64,000 nt of DNA from Flaccisagitta enflata. Its lineage: Eukaryota; Chaetognatha; Sagittoidea; Aphragmophora. Each line of letters opens with the position of its first letter. Position 1 is the first letter of the stretch. The position numbers and the translations under genes were made by a program. The notes beneath the pieces are model-generated. The model did not search any database and was not told where the DNA came from. It saw only the letters and a list, made by a program, of their open reading frames with translations. Below, one piece after another: positions 31,527 to 50,754 of this stretch. The stretch is taken from NCBI GenBank assembly GCA_965153355.1, contig OZ231126.1:56296001-56360000 (forward strand). The letters run 5' to 3'.

Positions 31527-32281
31527 AAGGGCGGAGGAGGGACCCAAAATTTTAGCATCACCCCCTACAGCTTATAATATAAGAGGGCGGTGCTATATGT
31601 GTTGGGGACCCATAAAGTGACAATATCATCCAAACTCGACAACCAAACCTTGGTGGTACATCATCCCTAACTGTCCAGACCCCCACCTGGGTAGGAATTC
31701 CCCCTTAAGGGTCGGCGCATCATGCATACATATCATTACCACTTGACTACTGATTTTTGAGGGAAAAAAGGTCTTTTTTCTACATATCGGTTCTTTTAAA
31801 ATGATATTGCATACAGGAAAGACCTCAAAATCATTTCAAGACGAGTGACTGAGATGAGCAACGTACACTCGTACAGTGCAATAATGAATTATGTCTACAT
31901 CTTTAAGATTGCTGCGAGTTGCTGCAATTTCACCATGATTTTGCAGCAAATTGCGGCAAATCACCAAAATTTCGGGAAAAAAAAGAAAAAAAATTTCCGA
32001 AGGTTGATGATTAGTGCCCTTGTGATATTTTCAGTTAAAATATGTATTACAGCAACAGGCATTTTTTTCAGTTTTTTAATATCCAAAATTAACACCCAAG
32101 CATTTTTGGCAGTAGCTTGCAGCAAATCATATTTTATGTGATTACGCAACTAGAGATAGAAACAGATCAGCCGCGAACTACCTAGATGAAAGATGAGAAA
32201 CTTACGGGAGTAATGCTGTCTTGGAGTTGGATGAAAAGTGATGTGATAATAAACTATTCTACTTTACATGAGACTAAGAGT
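31527..32281. other. Interior of the 7.4-kb element, unassigned
   Basis: AT-rich. The 98-codon frame at 31845-32141 has no recognisable motif. No transposase is identified. Confidence 0.35.
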
Positions 32282-33069
32282 AGTCGCAAAAGCGTTAGAT
32301 GGTCAGCGGTACCTGTGCTCTGTGGTTGGAGTTGAAGGGGGAGCAGGGCAGCAACCTCAAAAGGGTCGATGACCCATGCTTTCACCTATGGGTTTTTAGT
32401 CGCGGACACGCGACTCTACACCTTGCCGTGTTGGTCGGTCCGTCCGTCCGTCACAAATATTTCTAAACTTGCGATCGTTCTTTGAATTACCGCTCCTGCC
32501 AAACCGTCCGCGACTGGATTGCCGTGTATCCGGCCTTGTTTTTTACTCTTTCTCCTTCTCCTCCTCTGTCCCCCTCCCCTCTCCCCAATCTCAGCATCAA
32601 GGCTCAAATCCCAGCCTTGAGGTCCAAATCCCAGCCTTGCAGCCCAAATCCCATCCTTGAGGCCCAAAATCACTCTTTGGGATTCAGGATAGGATTTGGG
32701 CCTCGAGGCAGAGATTTGGGCCTCAAGACTGGGATTTGGGCCTCAAGACTGGGATTTGGGCCTCAAGGCTGGGATTTGGGCCTCAAGGCTGGGATTTGGG
32801 CCTCAAGGCTGGGATTTGGGCCTCAAGGCTGGGATTTGGGCCTCAAGGCTGGGATTTGGGCCTCAAGGCTGGGATTTGGGCCTCAAGGCTAAGATCTGAG
32901 TCAGAGGGGGGATGGACGGAGAAGGAGGAGGAGGAAAAAATCCCCAATATGTGTGAAAGCTTAGGTCATCAACCCCTTTGGGGCCGCTGCCCTGCTTCCT
33001 CCTCAACCTCAACCACAACCTACTTAGGCATGACACGGGTACTGCTGACCATATAACGCTTTTACGACT
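32282..33069. mobile_element. Family R2 element, full length, with nested R1
   Basis: This is the best R2 copy. Its outer inverted ends of about 33 bp (AGTCGCAAAAGCGTTAGATG... against ...CATATAACGCTTTTACGACT, three mismatches by eye) enclose the inner GGGCAGCAACC/GGGGCCGCTGCC pair. The interior has nine to ten nearly identical GGGATTTGGGCCTCAAGGCT units (20 bp). An R1 copy at 32394-32543 interrupts the left arm. The 136-codon frame with WDLGLKAGIWASRLGFGPQG repeats is repeat translation. Confidence 0.85.
32394..32543 (-). mobile_element. Family R1 element nested in R2
   Basis: Complete 150-bp minus copy, from the AGTCGCGGACACGCGACT hairpin to CGTGTATCCGGCCTTGTTTT. It interrupts the R2 left arm just after the CTTTCACCTATGG block, which shows that R1 moved after this R2 copy was in place. 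Confidence 0.85.
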
Positions 33070-33756
33070 AATAGGTTTTACTTTATCGGCGTTTACGGCT
33101 TTTTTTTCTTCTTTACTGCCCTTGCCCTAATGCAAGAGTACAGTTGAACCCCACTCTTACAGGCCGGCCACTAACGGTATTCCATCTACAATGGATGCAA
33201 CTTCTTAGTTTGTTCAACTTGTTTCTCGTTATTTCCTGAATGACTTAAAGAGAATTCCACCTATTACATTAAAGGTTTGAAAGTCCCTTGAAATCCGTAG
33301 GAGCGTGATTTATCTGTAGTCTTTTTTTATCACTGCCCATATCCACCCGCCTTGGGTAGCCATGTATCTGGCCTTGGTTTCCCCGACAGGTTTCTTTAAA
33401 AATCCCATCATAATCATTTTACACCCCAGACATGCCCTTGAAGCTAATGCTACTATTTACAAACATAGACAAGTCTTTAGACCCTTAATTTTCCAGACCC
33501 CATCCTCAATATTTTCTTTGTCTTTTTTACGTGCACCCTTAAGAAGTCTGTCTGTCTGTCTATCTAACACACAAACGTTAAAACCCTGCAAAACAGATGA
33601 TTCCGACGTCTTTCTTCATTCCCAATACCTTTTACGCCAATATCTTTTATTTTCCTTCAGTCATTCATTTATTTATGTATTGATTTATTATTTTATTCAT
33701 CGAAAAGTTCATTCATTCATTCTTAACCAGCGAGACACACATATTGGTCATGACTT

Positions 33757-34030
33757 GACACGCAACTTCACCTTGCCGTGTCGCTCGGTAGGTCGATAGG
33801 TCGGTCCGTCCGTCCGTCACATTTTTAGGTGCGACAAAGCACGTTAATAACTGGCTGTGTCCGTTGGTCGGTTGGTTGGTCTGTAGGTTGGTTGGTCGGG
33901 TAACGCATTCGTTCGACGATCCACACGTCGCACCTTATTGGCCTACTTGGCCTTGATGAATTCCAAGCGGTTTTTGCATTGCTGCACCTGCCAAACCTTC
34001 CGTGACTAAATTGACGTGTATCTAGCCTAA
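33757..34030 (-). mobile_element. Degenerate family R1 copy
   Basis: CACCTTGCCGTGTCG, two GGTCGGTCCGTCCG-type arrays, CTGCCAAACCTTCCG and GACGTGTATCTAGCC are diverged R1 boxes. Confidence 0.55.
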
Positions 34031-34119
34031 GTTTGAGGGCATTTTTCTATTGTCCTATGTTTTAAGAGGTTAAACGACCATTCAGGAGCAACAGAGAAGT
34101 GCAACTGGTGGCTGTTTAT

Positions 34120-34315
34120 ACGGTGAGAGGGACAGCGGCTCCAAAGGGACTGATGACCTTTGCTTGGGTTATGAGAAATCATGGAAAATAGCAGTCTCGG
34201 GGCGCGTTTCCAGCTACAGAAAAGCATGTTTTGAACAGGCCACTCGGTCGCTTGCTACATTTGTTTGCTCACACCACTCTCTGCACTGCCCATCAAAAGA
34301 AACACGCCCTAAGTC
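34120..34315. repeat. R2 end fragment followed by truncated R3 copy
   Basis: GGACAGCGGCTCCAAAGGG is an R2 end. GGGGCGCGTTTCCAGC to AAACACGCCC (34197-34312) is a diverged, shortened R3 element. Confidence 0.6.
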
Positions 34316-35356
34316 TTTAAAGTTGAGGTAAAGGCCTAAAGATGCGACGATGTACCACATGGATAAAAAGAAATACGTACCTATTTATTCATGGATAAAA
34401 AAGATATAAAAACGAAAACAATTTTGGCCAAAATATTTTTGAAGATTTTTAAAAAAATTTTGATTCTAGACTAATCCCAGATCTGTATCTCAAATGGTTT
34501 AGGAGCTAGAGCTCTGAGAAGACAAGCACTATTTTGCTAAAATGTATCTTTTACTTAGTGATTGCGAAACTGAAATAGAAAAGTTTTCATTTAAACTAAT
34601 GCCATTTCTAAACAAAAAAAGAAATACCAGATTGGCGCCAAATGAATGTGCATTTAAAGGGCTTTAAAACAATCTAAGATTTTACTTACTTATCTTAAGA
34701 TTCAGAAGCAATATCAGCCATTTAAAAGTGCGTCTTTTTTCTTGAAACGGGTGGTACATGAGAAGCAAAATTTAAATTGCCTGTCCACCCCTCAACTTGA
34801 TCAGTGAAACAAAGATATCACAAAAAGTTTGACAAGCTAGAAGTTTGTCAAAATTTCCACTCATATCTCGCAGAGGCACAGACAAAATGGACACAAAGAA
34901 AAACTGACAAATGGGAAAATTGTACATTGATTTGTCTATCTGTTGTAATCACCTATTTGGCCTTTTTTTTTTCCTTTTTTTCCCTTTTTTTTCCTTAGTT
35001 TCATAGAAAAGCGAAGTTAGGCAAGTCAATGAATCAGAAAGAAATTGAGATTGATATCATAGTTGCAGAGTTGCGACTATATAACAGGTTTTGTCAGTCC
35101 ATCGGTCTGTCAGGCTTTCTGTTGGTCTGTTTATCCATCAATTGATCCATAATGATTGAGTCAAAAAGTGTAGAGATGAGCAACGTTACCCTGCCTGAGT
35201 TTATGGGAGTGGAAGGGGGTCTGAAAAGGGTTTATACGTCCCTTCCCACCCATCCACAATGATATTGTAAAGCCACATTATTTGTTGTGTTTAAAAATCC
35301 AGTCTCAAAATTCATTCATTAGTCCCACCAGAATAGAATGAATGAATGAATGAATG
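34316..35356. other. Unassigned DNA
   Basis: AT-rich, with no gene or named repeat recognised. Open frames are under 65 codons and unconvincing. Confidence 0.35.
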
Positions 35357-35535
35357 AACAAGGCCGGATACACGGCCAAAACCAGTCGCGGATGGGTGGG
35401 CACGGGCGGACAGACTGACGGATGGACGGACGGACGGACGGACCGACGGACGGACGGACGGACGGACGAACGGACGGACGGACGGACGGACGGACGGACA
35501 AAGCCTCTTATAGAGTCGCTTGTCCGCAACTAAAA
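35357..35535 (+). mobile_element. Family R1 element
   Basis: AAGGCCGGATACACGG start, long GGAC/CGAC array and AGTCGCTTGTCCGCAACTAAAAA end. It lies directly against a short GAAT array. Confidence 0.8.
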
Positions 35536-35754
35536 AGTAAATGAACAAACTTAAAAAAGACAATGAATGAATAGATATTCAACAACTGCCCCAGGGTTAC
35601 AATACCGTCATGGACAGAGCAAAAATGTCATTTTTCCACTTTTGCATTATGGACCCTCAAATCGACAGACATAGCCTCTTATGGAGATTGAAAGACATGT
35701 GAAGAGGTAAAGAGGCTAAAAAGATTTCAAAGTTCTACCCTATTGACCAAAAAA

Positions 35755-35962
35755 CAAGGCCGGATACACGGCTACCCCAGTCGCGTGCGGGTGGGCAGGG
35801 GCCATAATTGAGGTCAGCGGAGCATTTGGGCAGGAGCAGTAAGGCCAAAAACCCCATTAACGCCGAAAAAGTAAAGTGTGACGGACGGACGGACGGACCG
35901 ACGGACGGACCAACGGACCGACAAAGCGGGATGTAGAGTCGCGTAGCACGCGACTAAAAAAC
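35755..35962 (+). mobile_element. Family R1 element
   Basis: Very close to the reference copy at 4344 (same CCATAATTGAGGTCAG and AACGCCGAAAAAGTAAAGTG segments). Ends AGTCGCGTAGCACGCGACTAAAAA. Confidence 0.85.
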
Positions 35963-36374
35963 TGTGGGAATCATTCTTAAGCAATGCAAAAAGGTTAGCA
36001 TAAAGGAAAAACGCTTGGTTTGTTCATTGTCATAGTCATCCTCCTCTTCCTCCTCCTCTTCCTCCTCCACTTCCTCCTGATTTACACTTTTTTTAATTTT
36101 TAAAAACTTTTTTTGATTTTTAAAAGCTTTTTTAATCTTCTCATCATAAACAGCAATAGCTCAGTAGCAAGATATAAACCCAAAAGCCAATGAGACAACA
36201 TTTTGGAAAAAAGAGGGAAAAATGTTGAAAAAAGGCATTTAAGGGATAAACCCACCAAAAAACAAGTGCAATGCGCCGACCCTTCTCATTATAAATGGAT
36301 ACCTTTTCATGTCTTTCCCATTTTATATGTTGCTCCTACATTGAAAACTTTCCGAGTATGGTAGTTTCAACTTT

Positions 36375-36595
36375 ACACCTCCCTCTAAGTTATATGGTAC
36401 AAGCAAATTTCTCACTTGCTATGGCGGAATATACCTTAGGTGGATTTTTTTGAGCCTCCAAGGGTGATTTGGAGTAATCTTAGGGTATTCTAGGTGGAAA
36501 TTCAAAAATCGCCATGGAGGTGCCAATTGTATCCACTTAGGGTGTAAACCGCCATAGCAAGTGAGAAGAATGCTTGAGCCATATAAGCTGTAGGT
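36375..36595. repeat. Short foldback at the right arm of the 7.4-kb element
   Basis: AAATTTCTCACTTGCTATGG is mirrored by CCATAGCAAGTGAGAAGAAT, and CACCTCCCTCTAAGTTATAT pairs with ATATAAGCTGTAGGTAGGTG. Confidence 0.75.
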
Positions 36596-36650
36596 AGGTG
36601 GGGTTAAAACTTTGGGTCCCTCCTCCGCTCTTGTTAGGGTCCCGTCTGTA

Positions 36651-36800
36651 CTACTTTTGGGTTTGATTGAGGGAAAACGTTTTTCAGATTCTGTTTTATG
36701 GAAAACTAGGAGTGTTGCACGTATTAACTAGTCCGTGCGGACTCACATGGGCCTCTTCTATTAATATCAGTTTATGTATAGCGTGGGAAATTGTCCCAAT
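36651..36800 (+). repeat. Right part of the split R5 copy
   Basis: It resumes the R5 unit interrupted at 29210 and ends about 50 bp before gene C exon 4. Confidence 0.8.
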
Positions 36801-36849
36801 TTTCATAATATGTCCGAGTGGAAAAATGGAGTTTCGTCCTTTCTGATAG

Positions 36850-46569
<9,720 letters not shown>

Positions 46570-46760
46570 AAAAAGATCAATAAGAAGAACTACTTATATG
46601 TGTAGTTTGTGTCTAAATGATAATTTGATCAACATATCAAACTATCGACTGAAGAAGTAGCTGTTCGATGTTGTGAATGAATAACTGTAGCTCGATGTTG
46701 TGAATGAATAACTGTAGCTCACATTAAAGCTGCATCACTGTAACAATAAGAAACAACTAT
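46570..46760 (+). other. Probable 3' UTR of gene C
   Basis: Contains a 27-bp near-perfect tandem duplication (TCGATGTTGTGAATGAATAA twice, 46656-46712) and an ATTAAA hexamer at about 46723 that could direct polyadenylation. Confidence 0.4.
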
Positions 46761-46899
46761 GATCTCTCTTTTTTCTCTATTTTACGCTGTGTGAGCACGT
46801 TTACACCTACAAATAGAAGGTGTAGCTAGGTTTAACAGAATATATTGCCTTAAGCCCAAAACCCATTCAGATTAGACATAACAAGATAAATATAACCAT

Positions 46900-47240
46900 T
46901 TACAGCGCAGTCACCTGCTTGCCTCTGTCTTCTTCCTTCCTCAAGTACCCCCTTTCTCAGTTCTCCCTTTCGTTTTCTTTCTCCATTTTCTTTCCTGCCA
47001 TCATCCAAATCTCGAGTCCATCATCGCCTTTGATTGACCATTTTCTTTCCGCTGCTCTCATTGGTCCTCTTAATTCACGTGATTTTACCTTCGGGACTCG
47101 TGATTGGTTGAGAGCAATCACGCCCTTAATTCACCTGCGAACAGCGAAGGCCGGGACCGTCGCCGCCGCCAACCCACCGCCGCCACCCACAGCGATGACG
47201 ACGAAATCGACGAAGGCGGCGCGCGGCTTAAACGGCGTCG
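46900..47240 (+). other. GC-rich block with a possible first exon
   Basis: A local rise in CG dinucleotides (GACCGTCGCCGCCGCCAACC) surrounds an ATG at 47196 reading MTTKSTKAARGLNGVAN before a GA array. It may be a promoter-proximal exon, but no donor is evident. Confidence 0.25.
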
Positions 47241-47245
47241 CAAAT

Positions 47246-47390
47246 GAGAGAGAGAGAGAGAGAGAAAAGACAGACAGATAGACAGACAGACAGACAGACA
47301 GAAGACAGACACACATTTATTCAGACAGACAGACAGACACACAGTCGGATAGACAGACCGATAGAGCGACAGACAGACACACAATTGTAC
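47246..47390. repeat. (GA)n and GACA-type arrays
   Basis: GA at 47246-47264, then imperfect CAGA/GACA to about 47385. Confidence 0.9.
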
Positions 47391-47619
47391 AATCAGAAAA
47401 AGAGGCAGAAAAACAGAATGAAAGTGTAACTCGCGAGGCGTGCGGACACGTAGGGCGTCAGCTGTCGCGTTTCCGCTGGGAGAGCGCCTGGCGGTTCGAG
47501 TGTCAGGTGGCGGTGATGGTGATGGTAATGGTGATGGTGAAGTGGTGGTGGTGGCAGACCTGTACATCTTGTAGTAGCGAGTAGCGCCGCTACTCGGAAG
47601 GGCTGGATGCCTCTCGGAA

Positions 47620-47715
47620 GGTTTGGAAGGAAGGAAGGAAGAAAAGAAGGAAGGAAGGAAGGAAGGAAGGAAAGAAGGAAAGAAGGAAGGAAGGAAAGAA
47701 AGAAGGAAGAAAAGG

Positions 47716-47766
<51 letters not shown>
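47620..47766. repeat. (GGAA)n then (GA)n
   Basis: GGAA array 47622-47712 and GA array 47719-47766. Confidence 0.95.
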
Positions 47767-47768
<2 letters not shown>

Positions 47769-48300
47769 GAATGAATCATACATAAGTTTGATGACTGTAA
47801 AAGTTCTAAAGTAAATCGGAATATTTAGAAACAGTTCAAATCCCGCTGGTCGCGAAATATGCAAATATAATTTTTAAAATTTTTCCCTTGACGGTTTTAA
47901 ATTCTTGCACAACTATTTTTAAGAAAACAATTACTTTCATTTGTATTTCTGATCTCTATGAATTAATAAACTAGGCAAATAATTAACAAAGCAATGCCTT
48001 TATCATACAAGGTTTTCATCAACTAATTATAAAACATTAAACTGGAAAACTGAATTTTATTAAAAAATTTAAATAAAGTCATGAATATAGTTATAGATAG
48101 GGACTGAAACTGAAACTCTGCCTTTGCACCCCAACTTAAAACTATTGTTTTTTGTTTCTTAAGTTCATGGAACGTGTATGAAAAAGTGTTATTGTTAGTT
48201 ATGTTCTTTTTTTCTCATGAATAAGCTTAGTAAAGTACAGAAAAACATAGTGATGCATGAAAAGGCATAGGAATGCATAGCTAGACTAGTCGGAAGATTT
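47767..48300. other. Unassigned AT-rich DNA
   Basis: No features recognised. Confidence 0.4.
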
Positions 48301-48389
48301 TCAGGAAAAATATCTGCTACTCGGAAGGAAAGCAGGATGTACAGGTCTGGGTGGTGGTAGTGTTGGTGATGGTGGTTGTAGCGGCTGTA

Positions 48390-48530
48390 ATGTTGCCGGC
48401 GTAAAACGAAAGAGTGAAAGAGAGATTTGCCGCGCCGGCGGTTCGGCGACCGCCTCTTGATAAACGGGGGCAATTTCAACATTGTCAGGTTCCTTGATTA
48501 CTAATAAGGCAGAGGGAAACGCCGGGAACC
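48390..48530 (-). other. Weak minus-strand coding-like stretch
   Basis: The minus strand reads EPDNVEIAPVYQEAVAEPPA after a TAATCAAG acceptor-like site. It is short and has no confirmed partner exon. Confidence 0.2.
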
Positions 48531-48536
48531 GGAAAG

Positions 48537-48715
<179 letters not shown>

Positions 48716-48883
48716 TCAGACAGACACAGACAGACACAGACAGACAGAGACAGAGAGAGATCTATAGAGCTGAGACAGACAGACCTAGACATAGAGCTGA
48801 AACAGACAGAGCTGAGACAGAAAAAGAAAGGCATAGACAGAGTTGAGATAGACGGATACAAAGAGAGGAATTCCACCAGTACA

Positions 48884-49126
48884 TCTTGATCTGGGGGCTG
48901 AGAAAAACCCGAGATGAGTCTCAATAGCTTAAATTACATGAAACGCATACTTCTAGTTGCCCCAGTGAGATGAAATTTTACATGAAGAAAGCTGATGGTT
49001 TTGCAGAACTTCAGTTAAAATTTCATCTCACTGGGTTAACTAGAAGTATGATTTTCATGTAAATTAAGCAATTGAAACATGCCAGATTCATCTCGGGTTT
49101 TTCTCAGCCCCCAGATCAAGGTGCAG
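48884..49126. mobile_element. 240-bp foldback element
   Basis: Arms: TCTTGATCTGGGGGCTGAG...CATCTCACTGG type sequence is mirrored from 49020 to 49120. Near-complete complementarity leaves a small loop. Confidence 0.85.
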
Positions 49127-49700
49127 TAGACATTTGCCAAGTCCTGCAGAAGCCAAATAAAATAAATCTTCAGTACGCAAACATAAGCAAAGGCTAATTG
49201 ACAAAGCCTTGTATCAGGACAAAAGATTAGCTAACTGTCGATGCAGTCCGACAGAAAAAAAAAGAAAATGAAATGGAAAGAGAAAAGAAATTTTAAGGGA
49301 AGACGAAATCGAAATAATGAAACAGAAAATGACTTTACGAGGAATAAGAAAATGACAAAATTTGCCGAGAGAGGGAGAAAAGAAACGAGAAAATGTTACT
49401 CGGCGACGCCCCGGTATTGCATTGATGATAACGACAGCATGCTGCAGCAGCAACAACAGCCACAGCTGCAGCAGCATTAACAGCAGCAACGTAAGCAGCG
49501 GCGGCGGTACATCGAATCGAATGACGACGCCGGTTGGTGACGTCGCCGCGTCAGAAATTAACGCCGGTTCTTGGAATGAGGGCGTTGATAAATGCCGCTT
49601 CGTCACCTTTTGAGCGTTGGTTAACTTGATTCCTCACACGAATTCGAAAAGAGGAAATTTTGGAAGGAATATTTCTTTTTTTACGCGACGTCAAACATGA
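49127..49700. other. Unassigned, with a coding-like CG-rich stretch
   Basis: 49440-49613 reads GGGTSNRMTTPVGDVAASEI...NEGVDKCRFVTF then stop and has a higher CG content than its surroundings. It could be a terminal exon, but no acceptor is decisive. Confidence 0.25.
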
Positions 49701-49705
49701 AATTA

Positions 49706-49892
49706 GGGCGTGTTTCTAGTGAACGCCAAAAACGCGTTTGTTCCCGTGAAACGCGATAACAGTGTAAACACATATTCAAGATTTTCAACTGTCCCACGAG
49801 GGAGTGAGCGAAGTGAGTGAGCGAGCGAACGAACAAAGCGAGCGACTGAGTGGCCCTTTCAAAACGCGATCGTTTTGACTAGAAACGCCCCC
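49706..49892 (+). mobile_element. Family R3 MITE, reference copy with TTA duplication
   Basis: The 187-bp element starts GGGCGTGTTTCTAGT and ends ACTAGAAACGCCCC, with TTA directly on both sides (49703-49705 and 49893-49895). A TTA/TAA target duplication and short G-rich inverted ends are typical of PIF/Harbinger-derived MITEs; the superfamily assignment is inference. Confidence 0.8.
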
Positions 49893-49965
49893 TTAGAGTT
49901 AGAATTCGAAACGGAATGAGAATTGAGAAATACAGGTTAGTCAGAGATGAAGCTATGGGCGATGT

Positions 49966-50104
49966 ACCGTATTTATCCGGGGCGCTAAATAAGGAAAAAT
50001 ATGGTATCTTAACGGCATCAATCTCAAATTCATATGTCGTAGAGCGTATAAAATCTAGTGTCGCCAATCTTAGGTTCCTTATTTGTACAGTGTACCGTAC
50101 CTTA
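49966..50104. repeat. Short inverted-repeat element
   Basis: GATGTACCGTATTTATCCGG on the left and ACAGTGTACCGTACC on the right, with GCGCTAAATAAGG mirrored imperfectly. Open frames on both strands here are a result of the inverted structure. Confidence 0.4.
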
Positions 50105-50155
50105 CGACTCACATGACTCCCGCGCTTTTTGCTGTAATAACGACTATTTGAACAG

Positions 50156-50281
50156 ATACTGGAGAAAGGTTTATCTTTATTCGCCGGAATAGGAGCCGAG
50201 AGCGAAACAGAGAATGAACAATTGTACGAAATAAAAGAGGTAAAATTGGTCGTTAAATCGCCGATTCAGCGGATGGAATAA
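50156..50281 (+). CDS. Orphan terminal exon, 41 residues
   Basis: Acceptor CGACTATTTGAACAG is followed in phase 0 by ILEKGLSLFAGIGAESETEN..., ending KSPIQRME and a double stop (TAA TAG). An in-frame GAG then GTAAAA at about 50238 is an alternative donor. Composition is clearly protein-like, but no family is recognised and the upstream exon was not found. Confidence 0.4.
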   Translation: MLEKGLSLFAGIGAESETENEQLYEIKEVKLVVKSPIQRME

Positions 50282-50499
50282 TAGTGAAGGAAATGAACAA
50301 ATGAGCAAAAGTAGGCGGAAAGGCCCGACTTGGTACCCACACCAACGACCAGTCTATCTAGCGGCTAATAGCTGGCTAACCTAGTTACCAAGGGGGTTCG
50401 GAATGAGGCGGTTCACGCACCTTTAAGTTCATTTATATTCACCATTACTTCTGTCGTTGTCTGTATGTCGCTCTTCATGGTTGTTTGAGCAGTTTTCCA

Positions 50500-50501
<2 letters not shown>

Positions 50502-50556
<55 letters not shown>

Positions 50557-50559
50557 GTA

Positions 50560-50592
<33 letters not shown>

Positions 50593-50594
50593 AG
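50502..50594. repeat. (GTCT)n then (CT)n
   Basis: Compound array about 160 bp before LINE ORF1. Confidence 0.95.
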
Positions 50595-50754
50595 AATCTC
50601 GTGCTACCGTCAAGACGTGTTTTTGCGAATAATTAGCGAGATTTATTTCTGAGAGCCACCTCTTTCTTGTTTTTCAATCATCTACCTCGATCTAAAGTGT
50701 TTTTATCTACGTTTTACGAATGCGTACACAAAACCAAACGAATTTCATACCAAA

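Larger units (their letters stand above)
29211..36650. mobile_element. 7.4-kb TA-flanked element with 17-bp inverted ends
   Basis: TACAGACGGGACCCTAA at 29211-29227 is perfectly mirrored at 36634-36650. A TA lies at each outer edge, and the host R5 repeat continues on both sides. Subterminal sequence also pairs: GCGGAGGAGGGACCC near 31530 on the left after removing a later insert, and its complement near 36612. No transposase frame was recognised, so the element may be non-autonomous and enlarged by later insertions (29229-31526, 32282-33069 and R1 copies). Confidence 0.75.

Noticed and set aside
32482-33056. Frames with WDLGLKAGIWASRLGFGPQG-type repeats
   Set aside because: They translate the 20-bp units of an R2 element.
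49879-50116. Overlapping sense and antisense frames of 66 and 77 codons
   Set aside because: The region is a short inverted-repeat element; both frames follow from its symmetry.
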